Shown here: one piece after another, positions 32,250 to 40,091 of the stretch
How the letters are laid out: each line of letters starts with the position of its first letter
Position numbering within the stretch: position 1 is the stretch's first letter
From: Ruminococcus sp.
Lineage (GTDB): Bacteria; Bacillota; Clostridia; Oscillospirales; Ruminococcaceae
DNA length: 41,253 bases
Assembly: GCA_017437285.1 (NCBI GenBank)
Contig: JAFSBM010000047.1
Location: 1 to 41,253, forward strand
Direction of reading: 5' to 3'
Translations under genes and position numbers: made by a program
Notes under the pieces: model-generated
The model's input: the letters and a program-made list of their open reading frames with translations, nothing else
What the model was told of the DNA's origin: nothing
The model's database searches: none

Positions 32250-32360
32250 TATGGTGTAGAAAAAAATACAGAAACAGCTCTTGATTGGCTTGATAAAACT
32301 GCTGAGAACGGTGATCAAAGTTCAATAGAATTCTTAAAGACGCTTGATGAAGAAAATTAG
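32250..32360 (+). pseudogene. Remnant of a Sel1-repeat gene
   Basis: An open frame of 37 codons ending in TAG at 32358-32360 reads YGVEKNTETALDWLDKTAEN and further Sel1-like residues, the C-terminal end of a Sel1 repeat. No in-frame start codon or SD precedes it back to the TAA at about 32214, so only the tail of a gene remains. It is related to the intact Sel1 genes at 32412 and 33981. Confidence 0.55.
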
Positions 32361-32411
32361 CACTCTTTAATTGGAGTGTATAAAGTTTTAAATACAAGGA
32401 GTGAATCTTAT

Positions 32412-32909
32412 ATGGCTCAAAAATCAAAGGAAGAATTATTTAATGAACTGAAGCAGCGTGCAAAACAAGGAAATAAGGAAGCACAGTATCTTGTTGGCGA
32501 AAAATACTGGTTCGATGGTGAAAAGACAAACGCAAAGTACTTTTTAAGAAAAGCTGCAAAAGAAAATCATTCTGATGCACAGTTTTTGCTTGGAAAAATT
32601 CTATATGAGGAGAGAAGTAATAACGAAGATGAAGCTATGCACTGGATTTGTTGTGCACATATAAATGGAAATCCTAAAGCTGCTAATTATATGAATAAAA
32701 AACTGGATGAATATGAAGCTGAAATAAGTGAATCAGTAGCAGAAATTAATTATAATCTATTTAATCGTAAAGTCAAAATTATAAAAAAATACGGAATTGA
32801 TTATGAAACGGTTTGTGAAATGGAGAATAAACATTTTTGGAAGACATTCGGTATCATTCTAGCAATAATGGTATTTATTTCTATTTTGGTTACAAGTTGT
32901 ATGTTATAG
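32412..32909 (+). CDS. Sel1-repeat protein with C-terminal membrane anchor
   Basis: The 165-aa protein has two or three Sel1-like TPR units (NKEAQYLVGEKYWFDG, then HSDAQFLLGKILYEE, then NPKAANYMNKKLDEYE). A charged linker and one C-terminal TM segment follow (FGIILAIMVFISILVTSCML, the last 20 residues), so the Sel1 part faces the cytoplasm as a tail-anchored protein. Sel1 repeats mediate protein contacts. The ATG at 32412 has AAGGAG upstream. It is the first intact gene of a co-directional run with a JAMM peptidase 25 bp downstream. Confidence 0.8.
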   Translation: MAQKSKEELFNELKQRAKQGNKEAQYLVGEKYWFDGEKTNAKYFLRKAAKENHSDAQFLLGKILYEERSNNEDEAMHWICCAHINGNPKAANYMNKKLDEYEAEISESVAEINYNLFNRKVKIIKKYGIDYETVCEMENKHFWKTFGIILAIMVFISILVTSCML

Positions 32910-32934
32910 CCATTTAGATGAGAAGGTGAAAAAA

Positions 32935-33369
32935 ATGATTATACATAGATCCGTTTTTTCGGAAATAAATAACAACATTTCGGACTTTCCACCAGAAACT
33001 GGTGGGATTTTAGGAAGCACTAATGATAAAGTGATCGACAGATTAATTATGGATCATCCGTTAGAAAACCCTGAAAGGCCTTGCTCTTATTCGCCAAATA
33101 CTATTTTTCTAAATTACTGTATCAATAAGTGGCAAGAAAGCAATATCTCTTTTATGGGGATATTCCATACACATTTTGTTGGAGTAAAAACACTCTCTCA
33201 TGGTGATAAGAAATACATAAATACAATTATGGTTGCTATGCCGGATACTATCGAGTATCTGTACTTCCCTGTATTTGTTCTGCCGGAGAGAATACTTGTG
33301 TGCTACAAAGCGCAGAGAGTTTTTGATGAGGTTGAAATCTCTTCAGAAGAATTGGAGATTGAACCGTAG
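32935..33369 (+). CDS. JAB/JAMM-domain metallopeptidase (Prok-JAB like)
   Basis: The 144-aa protein shows the complete JAMM zinc site: Glu21 in PPETGGILG, His78 and His80 in GIFHTHF, Ser88 and Asp91 in SHGD, the HxH-x7-SxxD pattern. JAMM enzymes cut isopeptide or C-terminal bonds of ubiquitin-like proteins in eukaryotes and archaea, or process sulfur-carrier and toxin-associated proteins in bacteria. No ubiquitin-like or E1/E2 gene is visible nearby. The ATG at 32935 follows AGAAGG. Neighbouring Sel1 proteins and short repeat peptides might be partners or substrates. Confidence 0.85.
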   Translation: MIIHRSVFSEINNNISDFPPETGGILGSTNDKVIDRLIMDHPLENPERPCSYSPNTIFLNYCINKWQESNISFMGIFHTHFVGVKTLSHGDKKYINTIMVAMPDTIEYLYFPVFVLPERILVCYKAQRVFDEVEISSEELEIEP

Positions 33370-33433
33370 AAAAATATGATCTAAATCTCTTTGAGGCGAG
33401 AGATGAATAAAAATATTTTTTTCAGGAGGTATC

Positions 33434-33616
33434 ATGATGAAAGAAATTAAAAAAATCGAATTACCAAAAGGCTGCTTTGAAGGAAACTGTTCTGACTGTT
33501 TGTATGCCAATTTTTACGACAGAGATAACTATGGCAGAGTAAAATGTCAGGGCGGTTATGGTGGCTATAACAGGCCCGAAGATCGTAATGGTTGTTTCCA
33601 TTGGAAAAGTAAATAA
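33434..33616 (+). CDS. Small Cys-rich protein, possible zinc-binding
   Basis: A 60-aa protein with a CFEGNCSDC cluster near residues 14-22 and later Cys residues in VKCQGG and GCFHWK. The spacing could bind one zinc. It also has a Gly/Tyr-rich segment (GGYGGYNRPEDRNG). I do not recognise the family. The ATG at 33434 follows GGAGG. It lies 64 bp after the JAMM gene in the same direction and is followed by a nested hairpin at 33645. Confidence 0.65.
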   Translation: MMKEIKKIELPKGCFEGNCSDCLYANFYDRDNYGRVKCQGGYGGYNRPEDRNGCFHWKSK

Positions 33617-33644
33617 CATTACTAATAAATAAAGCGTGAAAATT

Positions 33645-33692
33645 TTCCGATCTTGTTCAAGCCTCTGCAAAAATTGCAGAATAAGATCGGAA
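33645..33692 (+). terminator. Nested hairpin after the Cys-rich gene
   Basis: TTCCGATCTT (33645-33654) pairs with AAGATCGGAA (33683-33692), enclosing CTGCAA/TTGCAG. There is no long T tract after it, so it may be a partial terminator or RNA-stability element within the operon. Confidence 0.5.
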
Positions 33693-33741
33693 TTGTTCGT
33701 AAATAAAATGATACAAAATCGTGTTAATGCGGGAGGATGTC

Positions 33742-33963
33742 ATGTGGAAAAGAAAAGGCGGTTTTATCGATTGGTCTGGCATGTGGAGAGAACCAAGCGA
33801 CGGATTCATTGATGCCTCTGGAATGTGGCGTGATCCGGGTGATGGCTACATTGATGCATCCGGAATGTGGCGAGGCCCTAACGACGGATTTATAGATTCA
33901 TCAGGTGTATGGAGAAATCCAGGAGAGGGATTTATTGACCCTTCTGGAATGTGGAGAGAGTGA
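33742..33963 (+). CDS. Peptide of five tandem 15-residue GFIDxSGMWR repeats
   Basis: After a short basic start (MWKRKG) the protein is made almost completely of five repeats with consensus GFIDASGMWRDPGD, ending SGMWRE. The Asp, Gly, Trp and Arg positions are invariant or nearly so. It is 73 aa with no signal peptide. The ATG at 33742 has GGGAGG upstream, and its stop is 17 bp before the 495-aa Sel1 gene. I do not know a family with this repeat; it could be a scaffold, a ligand-binding ribbon, or a substrate of the neighbouring JAMM peptidase. Function is unknown. Confidence 0.75.
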   Translation: MWKRKGGFIDWSGMWREPSDGFIDASGMWRDPGDGYIDASGMWRGPNDGFIDSSGVWRNPGEGFIDPSGMWRE

Positions 33964-33980
33964 TTACAAGGAGGCTTAAG

Positions 33981-35468
33981 ATGAAAAATAATAGTTTAAC
34001 AGAAAAAGAAGAAGCCAAAAACTTATATCAGTATGGCATGCGATATTATACTGGCGAAGGCGTTCAAATTGACTTTTCTAGGGCGGTAGAACTTTTTCAT
34101 CAAGCCGCAGCATATGATTTTGCTCCTGCTCAAACAAGCCTTGGTATGTGTTATGAAAAAGGTCGCGGGGTTGAGCAAAATTATTCAAAAGCAGCTATGT
34201 GGTTTAAAAAGGCAGCAGAGCAAGGAATTCAATATGCTAAAATGGAATTTCAACGCCTAATAGATCTCGGATATGAACCTGAAAAAGAAATAAATGAAAC
34301 AGAAGAAGTGTCAGTTGAACAATCTGTTGAAGAAGCTGAAAAATGTTTTAATGTAGGTTTGGATTTGTACTCTGAAAAAACATCAGAAGTGAATTATAAA
34401 GAAGCCATAAAATATTTTAAAAGAGCTGCTGAATTTGGTCATGCCAGAGCACAGCTGTATTTGGGAAATTGCTATTTTGACGGTAAAGGTATTAGTGTTA
34501 ATTATTCAGAAGCATTGTTTTGGTTTAGAAAATCAGCATCACAGGGTGAAGCTGATGCGCAGTATAAACTTGGTATGTGTTATGAAAATGGCAAAGGTGT
34601 ACCACAAGATTTTCATGAAGCAGCAAAGTATTATCGTCTTGCTACAGAGCAGGGAGAACCATTTGCAACCACTAATCTTGCATTATTGTACGAAAAAGGA
34701 AAGGGCGTAAAGAAGGATATTAAAGAAGCAGAAAGGTTATATCGTATTGCGGCGATTGATGATGGATTGGCACAGTATTACCTCGGAGATATTTACTATC
34801 AGGGTAAGAATGGAGTAAAAGATTGGTGTGAAGCTGCAAAATGGTTTTATAAAGCTGTTGATAGCGGAGTAGATATTGCATCGTACTTTCTTGGAGTTAT
34901 ATATCAAAATGGTAGTAATGGTATTGCACGTAATATGAGTGAATCTATTAAGTGGTATCTTGAAGCTGCTAAGAAAGGCTATAGTCTTGCTCAATTCAAA
35001 CTCGGTGAAATATATGAAACCGGAAATGGAGTTTCGTGTAATTTGACAGAAGCAGCACAATGGTATCTTAAAGCCGCTAAAAACGGCTACATTCATGCTC
35101 AATTTCAAATGGGATATATGTATGCAAACGGCCAAGGAGTTTCAATGAATGGAACAGAAGCACTAAGATGGTATAATAAAGCAGCAGAAAATGGAAGCAT
35201 CGAAGCACTTTTTAAAATTGCATTAATGTACGATTTAGGTACAGGTATCAAATCTAATAAATATGAAGCGGTAAGATGGTATAAAAAAGCTTCAGATAAA
35301 GGACATGCCAGGGCAATGTATTTTCTTGGTTTTAATTACATGGTCGGGGAAGGTGTTGAAATAAACAGCTACAACAGATTACATGGAATATCATTAATAA
35401 AAAAAGCTGCACAACTTGGTTGTAAAGAGGCTCAGAGTGACTTATTAAGTAAGGGGATACGTTGGTAA
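33981..35468 (+). CDS. Sel1-repeat protein with about a dozen repeats
   Basis: A 495-aa cytoplasmic protein of Sel1-like repeats from end to end. Units such as AQTSLGMCYEKGRGVEQNYS, AQYKLGMCYENGKGVPQDFH and AQFKLGEIYETGNGVSCNLT recur about every 36 residues, interrupted by a Glu-rich linker near residues 93-113. Sel1 proteins form curved solenoids that hold partners together. The ATG at 33981 follows AAGGAGG by five bases; a GTG/ATG further upstream would overlap the repeat peptide. It is closely coupled to the WR-repeat gene and probably works with it and the JAMM protein. Confidence 0.9.
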   Translation: MKNNSLTEKEEAKNLYQYGMRYYTGEGVQIDFSRAVELFHQAAAYDFAPAQTSLGMCYEKGRGVEQNYSKAAMWFKKAAEQGIQYAKMEFQRLIDLGYEPEKEINETEEVSVEQSVEEAEKCFNVGLDLYSEKTSEVNYKEAIKYFKRAAEFGHARAQLYLGNCYFDGKGISVNYSEALFWFRKSASQGEADAQYKLGMCYENGKGVPQDFHEAAKYYRLATEQGEPFATTNLALLYEKGKGVKKDIKEAERLYRIAAIDDGLAQYYLGDIYYQGKNGVKDWCEAAKWFYKAVDSGVDIASYFLGVIYQNGSNGIARNMSESIKWYLEAAKKGYSLAQFKLGEIYETGNGVSCNLTEAAQWYLKAAKNGYIHAQFQMGYMYANGQGVSMNGTEALRWYNKAAENGSIEALFKIALMYDLGTGIKSNKYEAVRWYKKASDKGHARAMYFLGFNYMVGEGVEINSYNRLHGISLIKKAAQLGCKEAQSDLLSKGIRW

Positions 35469-35537
35469 AAATAATTTAAAATCTTATTGTTAACAATGAA
35501 AAATAAGTTTTCACAAATAATTTATGGAGGTATTCAT

Positions 35538-37319
35538 ATGAAGAAAAGATTAACTGCATTATGTCTTGTTTTGGTTATGATAGGAAATATATTCCTTATC
35601 AATAATGCTGGAGCTGTTTTTACACCATTAATAGCTGTTGCTGAAAATACGACGAGGGATGAGGCTGATATTATTGAATTAAATACATCATATGAGGATT
35701 CATTAATTTCATCAGATGATATTAACTGGTATAAATTTAAAACCAACACAGATGGTGCTATAACAATAGATTTCAGTAGAGAAGTTTGGGGAAGTGATAC
35801 CACATACTGGAAACTTACACTATATTATTTTGATGAGAATCTTAAGGAGATTTCGTCCAGCGGTTTTGATGGAAATCACATTCTGTCTTCAACAGAGGAC
35901 ATTGGCTTACCATCGGGAGAGTATTATATTGCAATCGAAAGATACCCATATAATTTTAGTAATAAGACATATAGTTTTTCTGTTAATTTTACTCCATCAG
36001 ATAATTGGGAAAAAGAACTGAATAATACATTTCAAACATCGACAAAAATAGAACTGAATAAAAATTATAGTGCTTCATTGTCAAGTTCAGATGATTGTGA
36101 CTGGTATCAGTTTTCAGTATCTGATAATGGATATGTTTCGATTGATTTTAAAAGAGAAGTTTTTAATGACAAAACCACTTATTGGAAATCAACAATATAT
36201 AGAATCGACGACAGTATGAGAGAGATGGCATCATGGTCTTATGATGGAAACCATGCGCAATCCACATCGCCGATGATAGGTTTAATGACAGGTGATTATT
36301 ATATAAAAATTGAACGTTACCCCTATAATCACTCATCCAGAACATATACAATAAATGTAAATTATAAATCTTCTAATTACTGGGAAAAAGAATTTAACAG
36401 TACTTTTCAAACAGCAAGCCCTCTGAATTTAAATACTGATTATCAAGGTTCTCTTTATAGTTCATCTGATGTAGATTGGTATAGTTTTTCAACATTAAAC
36501 AATGGATATGTGATGATTGATTTTGAAAGAGCAGTTATGTATGATAAGACAACATATTGGGAAATGACATTATACAGCTTAGACGAGAGTTTAAAAGAAG
36601 TAGCATCCTGGTCTTTTGATGGTAATCATTCAAAATCTTCTACACCAGAGATAGGGATTCCATCTGGAAATTACTATTTTAAAATTGAAAGATATCCATA
36701 TAACTATTCGGAAGAAACTTATACTATTAGAGTCAATTACAAAGAAACTGAGTATTGGGAAAAGGAATTTAACAATTCATTTCAAACTTCTAATGATATG
36801 AATATAAATAAAACATATAACGGTTCCTTATATACCTCTAATGATTCGGATTGGTATTCTTTTGAATTGAAACAAGATTCTCAAATTGAACTTAATTTTG
36901 CAACAGACCTAATTGGAGATAATACAAATTATTGGAAACTATTTCTTTATCAACGCACGGACACAATTGATGAAATGAAATCATGGAATATTTCAGGAAA
37001 GTCATCTGTTACAACTGTTTCAGATTTACAACTTGAAGCTGGCATATATTATCTTAAAGTAGTCTATTATTCCTATAATTATAATCCAACAACATATCAG
37101 TTGTTTGTAAGTGATGGAACTGAAGATGAAAAAATTATAGGAGATGTAAACATTGATGGAGTATTTAATGTTGCTGATGTAGTTACATTACAAAAATGGC
37201 TGCTCGGTGCATCTGATATAACTTTAGATGATTGGCAGGCAGCTGATTTATGCAAGGACGACCGACTCGATGTATTTGACTTGTGTCTTATGAAGCGTGA
37301 ATTGGTAAAAGTAAGTTAA
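35538..37319 (+). CDS. Secreted PPC-like-repeat protein with C-terminal dockerin
   Basis: A Sec signal peptide (MKKRLTALCLVLVMIGNIFL) is followed by four tandem modules of roughly 115 residues. Each has an SDDxxWYxF strand, a TTYWxxxLY strand and a YYIxIERYPYN strand, resembling bacterial pre-peptidase C-terminal (PPC) domains. The last 60 residues are a type-I dockerin with two EF-hand repeats (DVNIDGVFNVADVVTLQKWL and DDRLDVFDLCLMKREL). It is therefore probably cell-surface or cellulosome-associated. No peptidase domain is attached. The ATG at 35538 follows GGAGG. It ends the accessory island ahead of the terminator at 37354. Confidence 0.85.
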   Translation: MKKRLTALCLVLVMIGNIFLINNAGAVFTPLIAVAENTTRDEADIIELNTSYEDSLISSDDINWYKFKTNTDGAITIDFSREVWGSDTTYWKLTLYYFDENLKEISSSGFDGNHILSSTEDIGLPSGEYYIAIERYPYNFSNKTYSFSVNFTPSDNWEKELNNTFQTSTKIELNKNYSASLSSSDDCDWYQFSVSDNGYVSIDFKREVFNDKTTYWKSTIYRIDDSMREMASWSYDGNHAQSTSPMIGLMTGDYYIKIERYPYNHSSRTYTINVNYKSSNYWEKEFNSTFQTASPLNLNTDYQGSLYSSSDVDWYSFSTLNNGYVMIDFERAVMYDKTTYWEMTLYSLDESLKEVASWSFDGNHSKSSTPEIGIPSGNYYFKIERYPYNYSEETYTIRVNYKETEYWEKEFNNSFQTSNDMNINKTYNGSLYTSNDSDWYSFELKQDSQIELNFATDLIGDNTNYWKLFLYQRTDTIDEMKSWNISGKSSVTTVSDLQLEAGIYYLKVVYYSYNYNPTTYQLFVSDGTEDEKIIGDVNIDGVFNVADVVTLQKWLLGASDITLDDWQAADLCKDDRLDVFDLCLMKRELVKVS

Positions 37320-37353
37320 GGGGACTTATTCCCAATGGGGACAAATCATATAA

Positions 37354-37400
37354 TGAAGCCGTTGCAATTGAGTGATGCAGCGGCTTCAATTTTTATTTTT
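37354..37400 (+). terminator. Terminator after the PPC-dockerin gene
   Basis: TGAAGCCGTTGCA pairs with TGCAGCGGCTTCA (one G-T pair), followed by a T-rich run AATTTTTATTTTT. Confidence 0.85.
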
Positions 37401-37423
37401 GCTCAAATATTTGTGATTTAATA

Positions 37424-37452
37424 TTGACAAAATAAAACAAATGTTCTATAAT
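37424..37452 (+). promoter_or_regulatory. Consensus promoter for the sigma-like gene
   Basis: TTGACA (37424-37429), 17-bp spacer, TATAAT (37447-37452), 96 bp ahead of the start codon. Confidence 0.85.
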
Positions 37453-37547
37453 GAAGGTAGACCAACATACAGAGAACGGTCAACAAATCAAGAATGCACA
37501 TCAATACATAGGAAACCACAACCGCCAATTGTGAAAGGATGATGTGC

Positions 37548-38180
37548 ATGAGAGTTTGTGATTATCACAAGCAGGATAACAAAAGCATTCTTGATTTGCC
37601 TACGCCATTGGAGTTGTTCAAAGAAGAACATACCGCCGAGGAATATGATGAACTCGTTTCTTTCTATTCATCTGATGAATGGAAAGAGGTAGAACGAGAA
37701 CATCTTAATTCTGACAGACGGTATTATGAAAAACGCAAGGCACTCATTGATCCGGAAGAAAAGGAAGTTGCAACCAAGAAGAAATATTATGAGCCTGAAC
37801 CATTTCAGCTTCGTGCTGAAGAAAAGTTTACAAATGGATTTGATGATCTGTTTGACGATCCTGTACTTCAAAGCTGTTATCGGGAGCTTACCGAGCGACA
37901 GCAGGAAGTTATCAGAATGTTCTTCTGCAACGGACTGGACACTTCCGAAATCGCTGAGGAGCTTGGCACAGGGGTGCGTAACATACAAAAGATTAAGAAA
38001 TGCGCACTTAAAAAACTTAAAACTCTGTATGTAGAAACAACAATCCTTGCAAGTCAGTATGGTTATTCAAAAATGGTTCCGAATAATTATCGGATGATAT
38101 ATCCTATACTCCGAAGAAATCGTGTGACTATAAAGAATGGCAAAGTGATATTGACTAAGCTTGAGGACGATGCAGCGTAG
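37548..38180 (+). CDS. Sigma-70 region-4-like protein of a mobile element
   Basis: A 210-aa protein whose middle-to-C-terminal part (about residues 110-165; LTERQQEVIRMFFCNGLDTS then EIAEELGTGVRNIQKIKKCA) is a sigma region 4 helix-turn-helix. The N-terminal 100 residues are charged and lack region 2, so it is not a complete sigma factor. Proteins of this type are common near replication/mobilisation genes of Clostridia elements. Of four closely spaced ATGs the one at 37548 has the best distance from AAAGGA. Its own consensus promoter lies at 37424 and a terminator at 38186. Confidence 0.8.
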   Translation: MRVCDYHKQDNKSILDLPTPLELFKEEHTAEEYDELVSFYSSDEWKEVEREHLNSDRRYYEKRKALIDPEEKEVATKKKYYEPEPFQLRAEEKFTNGFDDLFDDPVLQSCYRELTERQQEVIRMFFCNGLDTSEIAEELGTGVRNIQKIKKCALKKLKTLYVETTILASQYGYSKMVPNNYRMIYPILRRNRVTIKNGKVILTKLEDDAA

Positions 38181-38185
38181 GGAGA

Positions 38186-38216
38186 TACCGCATGGGAGAG
38201 ATCCTGTGCGGTATTT
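38186..38216 (+). terminator. Terminator after the sigma-like gene
   Basis: ATACCGCA pairs with TGCGGTAT across a 13-base loop, followed by TTTTT, a few bases after the stop. Confidence 0.8.
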
Positions 38217-38256
38217 TTCGCAAAAAATGTCGAAGCTTGTAAAAGTGGTTCGTTTT

Positions 38257-38286
38257 TTGACTTTCCCAGCGGTAATATAGTATAGG
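38257..38286 (+). promoter_or_regulatory. Promoter of the RepA-like ATPase gene
   Basis: TTGACT (38257-38262) and TATAGG (38281-38286) with 18 bp between them. It lies about 110 bp ahead of the chosen start, leaving a leader that holds the hairpin at 38305. Confidence 0.55.
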
Positions 38287-38304
38287 AAACTTTTTCCAGT
38301 CTAT

Positions 38305-38342
38305 AGAGTGATGTGCATTTATATGTATGTCACTCTTTTTTT
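38305..38342 (+). terminator. Attenuator-like terminator in the ATPase leader
   Basis: AGAGTGA (38305-38311) pairs with TCACTCT (38330-38336), extended by an imperfect stem, then TTTTTTT. It sits between promoter and gene, so it could act as a transcription attenuator. Confidence 0.6.
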
Positions 38343-38397
38343 ACATAAACAGAAGGGAGGTTCAAATCAAGAAATTAAAAAGAGGAGCGTGATAAAA

Positions 38398-39456
38398 ATG
38401 CAAAAGAAACTACAAACGAATATTGCTGAAGAAATACTCTCAACGGTATACAAACCCATTGAATATTTCATCGACGGACTTCTTGCACAGGGACTATATC
38501 TCCTTGCAGGTTCACAAAAGGTTGGTAAATCGTGGCTTGCACTTGATATATGTCACAGTATTGCAACAGGAAGTGATGTTCTGAAAAGGAAAACTGTTCA
38601 GGGAACTTCTCTGTATCTATGTCTTGAAGATAACTATGTCCGCATACAGGACAGACTGTTCAGTATATCAGCTGAGCCGACAGAGAATATGCACTTTGCT
38701 GTTATGGCTGATACGATTGGCAACGGTCTTGAAAATCAGATTGAGGATTTCTATAATAATCATTACGATTTGAAAGTTATTATCATTGACACATTGCAAA
38801 AGGTGCGTAACGAAACAGAGTCAGGCTATGGTAAGGACTACAAAGAAATGTCAATGCTGAAAGCTCTTGCAGATAAGCTTCGCATTGCGGTAGTTCTTAT
38901 TCATCATACACGAAAGTGTAAAGACAGTGATCCATTCAATATGATTTCTGGAAGTACTGGTATCAGTGGTTGTGCTGACGGCAGTATGGTACTCGTTGAA
39001 ACATTTCGTGGAAGCAGAAAAGGTACGCTTTATTGTGTCGGACGTGACATTGGCAATGCTGAAATCGCAGTTGAGTTTGATGAAGCTGTTATGAAATGGA
39101 TTGTATCAGATGAACCTCCACCACAGAAAAGTCATGACAACATTTTTCTCTCTGCGGTTTATCTGTTCATCAGAAAGAGATTTCATTTTGTTGGATCAGC
39201 AACAGAACTGATTGATGAATTGAAATCAATTACCGATGAAGAATTCTTTCCCAACAGAGTAACAAGAGATTTAGTTCAGAACGGATATGAACTTAGTAAG
39301 TACGGAATTGAATTTCAGTACAAGCGAACTCATGCAGGAAGAATTATTCACCTTGATTATTATTCAGAGCGTGACGGTAGTGACGGTAAAAATGATGATA
39401 AAGTTACCGTCACGCAAAGGTATCTTGAAACGTCACAAACGTCTATATACCGTTGA
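38398..39456 (+). CDS. RepA-like AAA ATPase (RecA fold)
   Basis: The 352-aa protein has a Walker A motif GSQKVGKS (residues 38-45) and a Walker B strand VIIIDTLQK, with a following LIHHTRK motif. This is the hexameric RepA-like helicase group common as replication proteins of mobile elements. The C-terminal part beyond about residue 240 carries no further domain I recognise. The ATG at 38398 is ten bases after AGAGGAG; an upstream GTG at 38389 touches the SD. Its last 30 codons contain inverted GTGACGGTA/TACCGTCAC repeats that continue downstream. Confidence 0.85.
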   Translation: MQKKLQTNIAEEILSTVYKPIEYFIDGLLAQGLYLLAGSQKVGKSWLALDICHSIATGSDVLKRKTVQGTSLYLCLEDNYVRIQDRLFSISAEPTENMHFAVMADTIGNGLENQIEDFYNNHYDLKVIIIDTLQKVRNETESGYGKDYKEMSMLKALADKLRIAVVLIHHTRKCKDSDPFNMISGSTGISGCADGSMVLVETFRGSRKGTLYCVGRDIGNAEIAVEFDEAVMKWIVSDEPPPQKSHDNIFLSAVYLFIRKRFHFVGSATELIDELKSITDEEFFPNRVTRDLVQNGYELSKYGIEFQYKRTHAGRIIHLDYYSERDGSDGKNDDKVTVTQRYLETSQTSIYR

Positions 39457-39520
39457 TTGCGGTGCGTGTCAGTAGAAATTTCAATGCAAAGTTACCGTCA
39501 CGGATTGAAGTTACTGTCAC
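39369..39520. repeat. Inverted 9-mer repeat cluster, possible replication or transfer origin
   Basis: GTGACGGTA occurs at 39371 and 39380 and its inverse TACCGTCAC at 39405 and 39493, with a one-mismatch copy at 39512. An 11-bp perfect stem forms between 39369-39379 and 39405-39415. The cluster spans the 3' end of the ATPase gene and the space before MobC. Iteron-like spacing is irregular. Confidence 0.55.
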
Positions 39521-39692
39521 GCACAATTCAGCCAAAATTTGCCCTCCTCTTTTTAATGAGGTAATTACACCACTAAATCAATTGAGGGCGAAATAAGCCC
39601 CGAATTTGCAGAGTATGAGTGCATTAAAACAGCAGATAAAAAAGCACTTGATTATGCTGGAAATGTGGGGTTCAGGAGAGTCCTCTTCAGAG

Positions 39693-39716
39693 GGCAAGCA
39701 TAGCGCATGGCTTGCC
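39693..39716. promoter_or_regulatory. Candidate oriT hairpin upstream of mobC
   Basis: GGCAAGC (39693-39699) pairs with GCTTGCC (39710-39716) around a 10-base loop. It lies 64-87 bp ahead of mobC, in front of the accessory protein and relaxase genes, where origins of transfer usually are. No nick site is identified. Confidence 0.4.
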
Positions 39717-39779
39717 GCCTACGCCTTCAAAACGGGAGAACCCGAACCCCTTTTTATGAAAATGAGAGGAGATGATGCT

Positions 39780-40091
39780 ATGAGAAAAAGAAGCAAGACA
39801 ATAGCAATACGCTGTACGGAAGAAGAATATCAGCGTATTCATGACAAGGCAGAGCAGTACGGTCTTAAGCTCAACGATTTTGTTATCCGAAGTGCTCTCG
39901 ATAAGAAAATCATTGTAGCAGAGGGTATTAATGAAATCGTAAAGCAGCAGAAAGCAATTGGCAGAAATCTCAATCAGATAGCTACACTTGCTAATATGGA
40001 CAGGCTCACAGTGGTAAACTTTCAACCGCTTCTCGATGAGCATATCAGAGCTACTGAAGCAATCGGTCAACTTCTTCGTGAGGTGAAGTAA
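39780..40091 (+). CDS. mobC: MobC-family mobilisation protein (ribbon-helix-helix)
   Basis: The 103-aa protein starts MRKRSKTIAIRCTEEEYQRI, a ribbon-helix-helix DNA-binding N-terminus, and continues with GRNLNQIATLAN near residues 62-73, the conserved motif of MobC. MobC binds the origin of transfer and helps the relaxase nick. The ATG at 39780 follows AGAGGAG. The stop overlaps the relaxase ATG at 40091, so the two are co-translated. Confidence 0.9.
   Translation: MRKRSKTIAIRCTEEEYQRIHDKAEQYGLKLNDFVIRSALDKKIIVAEGINEIVKQQKAIGRNLNQIATLANMDRLTVVNFQPLLDEHIRATEAIGQLLREVK

Noticed and set aside
33981-35468. An eight- or nine-gene TPR secretion effector cluster
   Set aside because: Sel1 repeats alone do not indicate secretion; no secretion-system gene is nearby and the protein lacks a signal.
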